Of a stretch of 64,000 nucleotides of DNA, positions 58,378 to 64,000 are shown piece after piece. Numbering within the stretch: position 1 is the first letter of the stretch; each line of letters starts with the position of its first letter. Source of the stretch: Lentisphaerae bacterium GWF2_50_93 (lineage in GTDB: Bacteria; Verrucomicrobiota; Lentisphaeria; Victivallales; GWF2-50-93). Location of the stretch: assembly GCA_001804815.1 (NCBI GenBank), contig MHBI01000108.1:40827-104826 (forward strand), given 5' to 3'. The notes beneath the pieces are model-generated. The model saw only the letters and a program-made list of their open reading frames with translations, did not search any database and was not told where the DNA came from. A program made the translations under genes and the position numbers.

Positions 58378-59487
58378 ATGACATCCCGCGAAAGATTCCA
58401 GTCCGCAATGACACACAGGAAATCCGACAGGATCCCTTTTGACATCGGAGGGACATGCCTTACAGGAATGCGTCCCGAATGCCAGAAGAACCTGATGGAT
58501 TTCCTAGGGTTAAAGTCCAAAGGCAAATCGGATTCTGGAGTTGATGAGAGCATTCTCGAATGGGCCAGGACAGACTTCCGGTTTGTAGGCAATGTCGCCG
58601 ATCTTCCAAGCATCCACAAGAAGACCATCTCCGCTACTGCCAACATTGACTGCTGGGGTATTGGACGAGAATTCATCGACGGCGACTGGCAGATCACAGG
58701 ATATCCGCTGAAGGACGCCAACATCGACGATCTCAAGGCGTACAAATGGCCGGAACCAGTTGTAGATGAGAGAATTCTTGCAGTTTGGACGGAGAAGGCC
58801 AAGGCTCTCAGGAAACAGGATAAATATGTAGTTGTCTCCTCTCATCCGGTGTATGGCATACTTGAACTCGGCTGCTGGATGTGTGGATATGACGATTTCC
58901 TGCTGAAATTCGCGATTGATCCTGATTTCGTGAAACTGTTCTTTGAAAAGTATTTTGAAATACAGACAAAAGTCAGCGATCAGTATTTCTCAGCTCTCGG
59001 CCCTTACATCGATCTAACAATAAGCGGTGACGACTTCGGTTCGCAGGGAGGTCCGCTAATATCGCCGGACATGTTCGAGGAGTTCATCTCCCCGTATTTT
59101 TCGGAGAGGATAAAGCAGGTGAAGAAGGTTGCAGGCTGCTACTACTGGCATCACAGCTGCGGATCCATCTTTGGACTTCTCGACAAGATAATCGACTGCG
59201 GTGTCGACATCCTGAATCCTATCCAGACCTCCTCCTTCCAGATGGAGCCTGAACGACTCAAGAAGGCCTATGGAGACAAAATCGTGTTCTGGGGCGCGGT
59301 GGATGTACAGCAGTTCCTTCCGCTGGCAAAACCTGAGGAAATACCTGAAAAGATAATTGAACTTATTGAAGTTCTCGGAAAAGATGGCGGCTACATCATG
59401 GCTCCGGCTCATGAAATACAGAAGGACATCCCTGCAGAAAATATTGTGGCCTGGGTGGAAACGGTTAAGAAGTATGGCGGTTTTTAA
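58378..59487 (+). CDS. UroD-like methyltransferase family protein
   Basis: A 369-residue member with the intact metal motif YYWHHSCGSIFGLLDKIIDCGVDILNPIQTS and IVFWGAVDVQQFLP; start MTSRERFQSAMTHRKSDRIPFDIGGTCLTGM as in the MtaA-like branch. AAGGA lies 9 bases before the ATG. Its last codons (KYGGF, stop TAA) lie inside a REP (AGTATGGCGGTTTTTAAACC), so the C-terminus has been rewritten by the repeat. Next gene is GH38. Confidence 0.85.
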   Translation: MTSRERFQSAMTHRKSDRIPFDIGGTCLTGMRPECQKNLMDFLGLKSKGKSDSGVDESILEWARTDFRFVGNVADLPSIHKKTISATANIDCWGIGREFIDGDWQITGYPLKDANIDDLKAYKWPEPVVDERILAVWTEKAKALRKQDKYVVVSSHPVYGILELGCWMCGYDDFLLKFAIDPDFVKLFFEKYFEIQTKVSDQYFSALGPYIDLTISGDDFGSQGGPLISPDMFEEFISPYFSERIKQVKKVAGCYYWHHSCGSIFGLLDKIIDCGVDILNPIQTSSFQMEPERLKKAYGDKIVFWGAVDVQQFLPLAKPEEIPEKIIELIEVLGKDGGYIMAPAHEIQKDIPAENIVAWVETVKKYGGF

Positions 59488-59575
59488 ACCGCCAAAGTTT
59501 TTTAGAACACAAATAAATTGTCGGACTAAAGTCCAACATACTTAATAAAACAGTCGGGTTGAAACCCGACATACT
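59473..59575. repeat. REP group overlapping UroD-like 3' end
   Basis: AGTATGGCGGTTTTTAAACC begins inside the upstream gene; then TTGTCGGACTAAAGTCC and CAGTCGGGTTGAAACCCGAC copies, the last ending ACATACT before AAGGA of the GH38 gene. Confidence 0.85.
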
Positions 59576-59586
59576 GAAGGAAAACA

Positions 59587-61716
59587 ATGCGCATACACAT
59601 GGTTCCCAATTCCCACATTGACCCGGTCTGGCTCTGGGACAAATATGAGGGCATCGACGAGGTATTGAACACATTCCGGTCGGCGTGCAACAGGATGGAT
59701 GAGTTTCCGGCCCTCACTTTTTCCGCAAGCTCCCTGCAGTTCTATGAATGGACGATGAAATATGACATGAAGCTTTTCAAGCGCATCAGGGAGAGGATCG
59801 ACGAAGGACGCTGGGAGGTCTGCGGAGGATGGTGGATCGAACCCGACACGAACCTGCCGCTTGAATCGAGCTTCATCAAGCACGCCGAACTTTCTGCGAA
59901 GTTCGCAAAGGAGAAGCTGGGCGTCGAAGTTAAGACGGCATATGTCCCTGATACGTTCGGCCATCCTGCAACACTTCCAAAGATCCTGTCGCAGACAGGA
60001 TTCAAATATTTCATATTCTGCAGGCCCGGCCTGCAGGAGAAAACTGATCTTCCTTCAAATCTTTTCCATTGGGAATATGAAGGTCACAGCGTACTCGCCT
60101 ACCGCCTCAAGCATCATTACGGGCAGTGGGGCTGGGTTCCAACGGATAAGATCTCTTCAATGCTGGAAGACGAAGAGTACAGGAGACAGGCTACAAACTG
60201 TTATCTATTCGGAATCGGTGACCACGGCGGCGGACCTTCAATAGATGAAATTAATTTCTACAATAAGTTCATGGAGAACCGTCCCAAAGGTGACATTGGT
60301 TATTCTACGTGTCATAATTTTTTCAGCGAGGCTGAAAAAATTATAAATATTCCGAAATACTCCGGAGACCTTCACTTCCATGCCATTGGATGCTATTCGG
60401 TGATGCGCGACGTCAAGGATGCCATGCGCAGCAGCGAACATGCTTTGGAATACGCGTCACGCGCCCTGAAGATGAACGGCAAGAAGGACGACTGCCTGGA
60501 TGATGCCTGGAAGACGTCCCTCTTCAACCAGTTCCATGACATACTGCCTGGTTCCTGCTCACCTGCAGCCGCTGAAAATGCAAAGGGTGAGCTCAAGGGC
60601 GTCGAAAGCTTCTGCAAGAACACCGCCTATTCAGCGCTCAAGTCTATTTCTCTCAAAAGCAAACCAAAGGTTAAGGAAGGCGAGTTCAGGATATTCAATA
60701 CTCTTCCTTTCGAAGTGACAGCCCCCATCTCCGTTGAGTCAATGGTCTATTTCCGTGAGAATGCCGCCTTCAAGGACTCCAAGGGAAACCTGATTGAAAT
60801 TCAGGAGGTTCTTCCAAGCGTCCGCTGCGCAAACCGTAGATGGGAATTCATCGACACGCTGCCGGCAGAAGGGTTCAAGGCATATCATTTTGACAGCGAG
60901 CATCTAGTTGAAAGGCCGAAATCCGATTCGGTTCATTTCCAGCCGGGAAATCCTCTCCTTTTGCGCAAGCAAATAATAAAGAATCTCCATCCTGCACGGA
61001 AAACGGAGGATTTTTCAGACAATAACCTCCTGCATAAGGGTGCAGCAGAGTGGACAATTGGAGATTCTTTATCCTCGGTGAAGTTCCTTGTCCTCGATGA
61101 CAAGTCCGACACCTGGAGCCACGGGATCAGCAAGTTCGATTTCGTCGAAGGTGAATTCAAGCTCGAGTCCACGTCAGCGATGTCAGGGACTGAGACTCGG
61201 AAGCTATATCAGAAATTCACTTACGGGAAATCAACACTAGACGCTGTCTATTCCATTTACAGAGGCCTGCCTGGAATTTATGCCGATATCAAGGTCAACT
61301 GGTCCGAACACAGGAAGATTATAAAGATGGAAATCAAACCTGAAGGAGTAAGTTCCCCTCACCTGCTCATGCAATGTGCAGGTGGTTCTGCCAGACGCAA
61401 AGCGGATGGCAGCGAGCTGCCAATGCATCACTGGTCATGGATGCCGGCGGGAGACAAGGGAATGGCAGTACTGCAGAAAGGGGCGTTCGCATGCGACTGT
61501 CTGAACGGACGGCTCCGCCTGACGCTTGTACGCTCGAGCGTATACGCCTTCCATGATCCGACCAAGCTGGACATGAATGATCCCCAGCTCGATACTGATA
61601 TTGGACGGCACAGCTTCAATCTCATCATGCTGCCTTGCCAGGAGCTGGATGAGGATTACTTTAACAGGTCGGCTGAAATATTGAACGAGCCGTTCACGGT
61701 GGTGAGGGAGTCTTAA
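59587..61716 (+). CDS. GH38 alpha-mannosidase
   Basis: A 709-residue alpha-mannosidase with His10 and Asp12 in HIDPVW, nucleophile Asp122 in PDTFGH, and NQFHDILPGSCSP (about 314-326). No signal peptide. It is shorter than the other two copies. A perfect 14-bp hairpin with a 3-base loop lies inside the gene at 60314-60344. AAGGA precedes the ATG. The 3' end sequence GGTGGTGAGGGAGTCTTAA is copied twice, slightly changed, in the repeat array that follows. Likely removes alpha-mannose from imported oligosaccharides. Confidence 0.93.
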   Translation: MRIHMVPNSHIDPVWLWDKYEGIDEVLNTFRSACNRMDEFPALTFSASSLQFYEWTMKYDMKLFKRIRERIDEGRWEVCGGWWIEPDTNLPLESSFIKHAELSAKFAKEKLGVEVKTAYVPDTFGHPATLPKILSQTGFKYFIFCRPGLQEKTDLPSNLFHWEYEGHSVLAYRLKHHYGQWGWVPTDKISSMLEDEEYRRQATNCYLFGIGDHGGGPSIDEINFYNKFMENRPKGDIGYSTCHNFFSEAEKIINIPKYSGDLHFHAIGCYSVMRDVKDAMRSSEHALEYASRALKMNGKKDDCLDDAWKTSLFNQFHDILPGSCSPAAAENAKGELKGVESFCKNTAYSALKSISLKSKPKVKEGEFRIFNTLPFEVTAPISVESMVYFRENAAFKDSKGNLIEIQEVLPSVRCANRRWEFIDTLPAEGFKAYHFDSEHLVERPKSDSVHFQPGNPLLLRKQIIKNLHPARKTEDFSDNNLLHKGAAEWTIGDSLSSVKFLVLDDKSDTWSHGISKFDFVEGEFKLESTSAMSGTETRKLYQKFTYGKSTLDAVYSIYRGLPGIYADIKVNWSEHRKIIKMEIKPEGVSSPHLLMQCAGGSARRKADGSELPMHHWSWMPAGDKGMAVLQKGAFACDCLNGRLRLTLVRSSVYAFHDPTKLDMNDPQLDTDIGRHSFNLIMLPCQELDEDYFNRSAEILNEPFTVVRES
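60314..60344 (+). other. Perfect hairpin inside GH38 gene
   Basis: ATAATTTTTTCAGC, loop GAG, then its complement; T-run in 5' arm and A-run in 3' arm as in the pilin leader hairpins, but mid-gene. Confidence 0.5.
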
Positions 61717-62085
61717 TAAGTAGGACGGGTTTTAACCCGTCAACTGTTTTTAAATTAACCGTCGGAATAAATTCCGACATACTATATGGTGGTGCGGGAA
61801 TCTTAAATAAGTAGGACGGGTTTCAACCCGTCAACAAGTAGGGCGGTTTTTAAACCGCCAACTGTATTAAAATCAAACGTCGGGTTGAAACCCGACATAC
61901 TAAATCAACCGTCGGAATAAATTCCGACATACTATATGGTGGTGCGGGAATCTTAAATAAGTAGGACGGGTTTCAACCCGTCAACAAGTAGGGCGGTTTT
62001 TAAACCGCCAACTGTATTAAAATCAACCGTCGGGTTGAAACCCGACATACTAAATCAACCGTCGGAATAAATTCCGACATACTTT
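61717..62085. repeat. REP array with a 150-base tandem duplication
   Basis: After a first group, 61784-61933 and 61934-62083 are a direct duplication (one mismatch seen). Each unit holds, in order, a copy of the GH38 3' end (GGTGGTGCGGGAATCTTAA), AGTAGGACGGGTTTCAACCC, AGTAGGGCGGTTTTTAAACC, inverted CGTCGGGTTGAAACCCGAC and inverted CGTCGGAATAAATTCCGAC. The array runs up to the RAYT start codon. Confidence 0.92.
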
Positions 62086-62679
62086 ATGGAAACAATCTCT
62101 TTCAGGCGCAGGAAGCTTCCTCATTGGCGTGTTGCCAGGAGTTCATATTTTGTAACAATACGTCTTCATGGGACAATACCTGCAAAAGTCGTTTATGAAC
62201 TCAAGGATAAACTTGAAGAATTCAAATCTGGAAAACCTGCCGATCTGCTTGAATATCAGAGGTGGCAGTTCAGAAAAATTGAAAGTATCCTTGATAATTG
62301 CTCCAATAACAAGGATTTCCTTGCCGTGCCAGACGTTGCAAAAATGGTTTTATCTGAGATTGATGACATGGAAAATGAGTTCGCATGGAGAATTCCAGCA
62401 ACAGCATTAATGCCAAATCATGTTCATCTGCTATGTGTCGGGGAAAGCGCTATAATATCATTGGATAAGTTCTTCAAGAGATTCAAAGGCAGAACTGCTG
62501 TTAAGGCAAACAGGATCCTTGGAAGAGAAGGCAATCCTTTCTGGGCTGAAGAAATTTTTGATCATTGGTGTAGAAATTCTCAAAAGGAAGAGTCCGTTAA
62601 GCGGTATATTTTAAATAATCCTGTCAAGGCTGGTCTTGTTTCAAAAGCTGATGACTGGCCTTGGATTCGTATTAAGTAG
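62086..62679 (+). CDS. REP-associated tyrosine transposase (RAYT, Y1_Tnp)
   Basis: A 197-residue single-strand DNA transposase. HUH motif MPNHVHLL with His112 and His114; catalytic Tyr174 in RYILNNPVKAGLV; N-terminal YFVTIRLHG strand and EEIFDHW as in RAYTs. RAYTs recognise REP hairpins with a GTAG or GGAG foot and are thought to spread them. The gene is more A/T-rich than neighbours. The ATG directly follows a REP (ACATACTTT) with no ribosome site, and the stop TAG is the GTAG foot of the next REP (AAGTAGGACGGG). It is the only transposase seen here and a candidate source of the repeats. Confidence 0.93.
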   Translation: METISFRRRKLPHWRVARSSYFVTIRLHGTIPAKVVYELKDKLEEFKSGKPADLLEYQRWQFRKIESILDNCSNNKDFLAVPDVAKMVLSEIDDMENEFAWRIPATALMPNHVHLLCVGESAIISLDKFFKRFKGRTAVKANRILGREGNPFWAEEIFDHWCRNSQKEESVKRYILNNPVKAGLVSKADDWPWIRIK

Positions 62680-62899
62680 GACGGGTTTCAACCCGTCAAA
62701 AAGTAGGGCGGTTTTTAAACCGCCAACTGTATTAAAATCAAACGTCGGGTTAAAACCCGACATACTAAATCAACCGTCGGAATAAATTCCGACATATTTA
62801 AGAAAACGTCGGGTTGAAACCCGACATACTAAATCAACCGTCGGTATAAATTCCGACATAATTAAGAAACCGTCGGGTTGAAACCCGACATACTGAGGA
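62675..62899. repeat. REP array downstream of RAYT
   Basis: Same order as upstream (AGTAGGACGGG, AGTAGGGCGG, inverted CGTCGGGTT, inverted CGTCGGAAT), then additional CGTCGGGTT and CGTCGG-TATAAAT-type copies, ending before GAGGA of the ROK gene. Confidence 0.92.
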
Positions 62900-62905
62900 A
62901 AATCA

Positions 62906-63826
62906 ATGCCTAAAATTAAAACTTATCTTGGTTTGGACATCGGCGGGACCAAATCCGCCACCATAATCGGGACTTCGGACGGCAATCTTTCCGAAAGGAT
63001 TGAATGGCAGTCGAACGCTAAGGCCGGACAGGAGCAGATGCAGGCTGGCATAATTGAAAACGCAAAGAAGATGATCTCTAAATATCCGGAGATCTCCTCG
63101 ATAGGCGTTTCGATTGGCGGTCCCCTGGATGCGAAGAATGGAATCATACAGTCACCGCCGAACCTGCCGGGTTGGGACAATATCCCGCTGAAAAAGATAC
63201 TCGAGGAGGCATTTTCACTTCCTGTGCATGTTGACCACGACGCCGGCGCCTGCGCTCTTGCCGAATACTATTGGGGAGCCGCAAAGGATTTGCACAGCGT
63301 CACCTATCTGACATGCGGCACCGGTTTTGGCATCGGCATCGTGATCGACGGGAAGATCTACTATGGTGCTCACGGCCACAACTGCGAGATCGGACATGCG
63401 AGATATGCCGATGACGGACCCATGGCGTTTGGAAAGGCCGGATGCTTCGAGTCATATTGCTCAGGCGGTTCACTCGGCAGGATAGCCGCATGGAAATTCC
63501 CGGCAGTCTGGCCTAAAGCCCCTAGCTCCGAAGAGATCGGCAAACTTGCCGAAGCTGGAAATTATGAGGCTCTCCAGGTAGTTGAAATCAATGCGCATGC
63601 CGTCGGAAGGGCATGTTCACTCGTAGCCGACATGCTTTATCCTGACATCATAATTCTAGGGAGCCTGGCAAACCATCTCGGCAAAAGATGGATTGACAAG
63701 GTGAAGAGCGTATTCCACGATGAAGTCCTTCCGGATGCACGCAAGGTCTGCAAGATAACGCCTTCAGTGCTGGGCAAGAAACTGCAGGACTATTCCGCCA
63801 TCGCCGTCGCGCACAGGATGGGATAA
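62906..63826 (+). CDS. ROK-family sugar kinase
   Basis: A 306-residue kinase or regulator of the ROK family without an N-terminal helix-turn-helix, hence an enzyme. YLGLDIGGTKSATIIG is the phosphate-binding loop; VDHDAGACALAEYYWG holds the catalytic Asp (about 112); CGTGFGIGIVIDGKIYYGAHGHNCEIGHARY precedes a reduced zinc motif (GKAGCFESYCSGG), where the usual run of Cys is incomplete. It probably phosphorylates glucose, mannose or a related sugar released by the enzymes upstream. GAGGA lies 9 bases before the ATG, next to the REP array. Confidence 0.9.
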   Translation: MPKIKTYLGLDIGGTKSATIIGTSDGNLSERIEWQSNAKAGQEQMQAGIIENAKKMISKYPEISSIGVSIGGPLDAKNGIIQSPPNLPGWDNIPLKKILEEAFSLPVHVDHDAGACALAEYYWGAAKDLHSVTYLTCGTGFGIGIVIDGKIYYGAHGHNCEIGHARYADDGPMAFGKAGCFESYCSGGSLGRIAAWKFPAVWPKAPSSEEIGKLAEAGNYEALQVVEINAHAVGRACSLVADMLYPDIIILGSLANHLGKRWIDKVKSVFHDEVLPDARKVCKITPSVLGKKLQDYSAIAVAHRMG

Positions 63827-63846
63827 AGCCAAATACGAATCGGAGA

Positions 63847-63900
63847 AACGGAGCATCGGAGTTACTAGTCGTCTCATAATAGTCTCGATGCTTTTTCTCT
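63847..63900 (+). terminator. Candidate terminator after ROK gene
   Basis: AGCATCG (63852) and CGATGCT pair over a long loop, followed by TTTTCTC on the plus strand. It could end the ROK transcript. Confidence 0.4.
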
Positions 63901-63906
63901 TCAACG

Positions 63907-64000
63907 ATAGGGGTAGGGAAAGCGCATTGATTTGCGCTTCCCCTCCCTCCGAACCGGACTGGCGGATTTCCCGCATCCGGCTCTCCAGTTGGCGATAAAC
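63907..64000 (-). ncRNA. Group II intron 3' end (domains V and VI), continues off window
   Basis: On the minus strand, 63983-63951 reads as domain V: GAGCCGGATGCGG, GAAA tetraloop, then a paired CCG and TCCGGTTC with the two-base bulge. It is followed by domain VI (63950 to about 63907): AGCGC/GCGCT stem and CCCTACCCCTAT at the end, with a bulged A eight bases from the probable 3' splice site, the expected branch point. The intron body and its reverse transcriptase should lie to the right of the window. Class not assigned. Confidence 0.78.

Noticed and set aside
61717..62899. Possible CRISPR array
   Set aside because: The repeats are palindromic, of several kinds, in both orientations, with no constant repeat and unique spacers; they fit REPs beside a RAYT, and no cas gene is present.
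63764..63976. 70-codon minus-strand frame at the right edge
   Set aside because: It crosses the group II intron end and the antisense of the ROK gene; no protein similarity is recognisable.

Overview
The window looks like chromosomal DNA from a free-living or gut polysaccharide degrader of the PVC group, most likely Lentisphaerota (Victivallales-like). The reasons are the many short prepilin-like proteins with the FTLIELLVVIAIIAIL start and a C-terminal H-X9-DG box, GntR/LacI-type regulators, Cys-type sulfatases, several uroporphyrinogen-decarboxylase-like methyltransferases, multimodular clan GH-A glycosidases, and palindromic repeats in almost every gap. The taxon is inferred from gene content only. 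No rRNA, tRNA, CRISPR array or origin was seen.

Layout. 1-13.4 kb (minus strand): a regulator coupled to a mini-pilin, then a secreted sugar-binding module, a GH-A glycosidase, a GH16 enzyme, a 1450-residue GH-A glycosidase and three prepilin-like genes, the last cut by the window edge. 13.7-18.2 kb (plus): a pilin, a broken pilin start, and a regulator-pilin-pilin-pilin operon. 18.5-26.2 kb: a second regulator (minus), divergent from a cytoplasmic GH-A enzyme, a secreted unknown, a HAD phosphatase and a GH38-like protein. 26.5-28.1 kb: an AT-richer insert with a membrane protein and a DUF5678-like/aspartic-protease pair between inverted palindromic repeats. 28.3-49.2 kb: GH-A and GH38 enzymes, three AraC regulators, an FAD oxidoreductase, a sialate-O-acetylesterase-type enzyme, two UroD-like proteins, a regulator-pilin pair, GH16 and a sulfatase. 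49.3-63.8 kb: a regulator, two GH39-like enzymes, two sulfatases, two UroD-like proteins, GH38, a REP-associated tyrosine transposase (RAYT) inside a REP array, and a ROK sugar kinase. The right edge carries the 3' end (domains V and VI) of a group II intron on the minus strand.

How it may work together (inference): secreted GH16 and GH-A enzymes cut a polysaccharide outside the cytoplasm. Enzymes without signal peptides (sulfatases, acetylesterase, alpha-mannosidases, FAD oxidoreductase, UroD-like methyltransferases, ROK kinase) finish a sulfated, acylated and perhaps methylated, mannose-containing substrate inside. No transporter gene is present. Sugar-sensing regulators overlap prepilin-like genes by the same 4-base ATGA in three separate loci, which suggests substrate-responsive surface pilins.

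The most unusual signals are: (1) a covarying A/T-rich hairpin inside the leader codons of five pilins and one pilin relic; (2) the repeated regulator-pilin coupling; (3) a large set of REP/BIME palindromes with GTAG or GGAG feet, several of which supply the stop codon of the gene they abut, and one full pair of which lies in frame inside a GH38 gene; (4) a 14-bp operator-like motif shared by at least five promoters.
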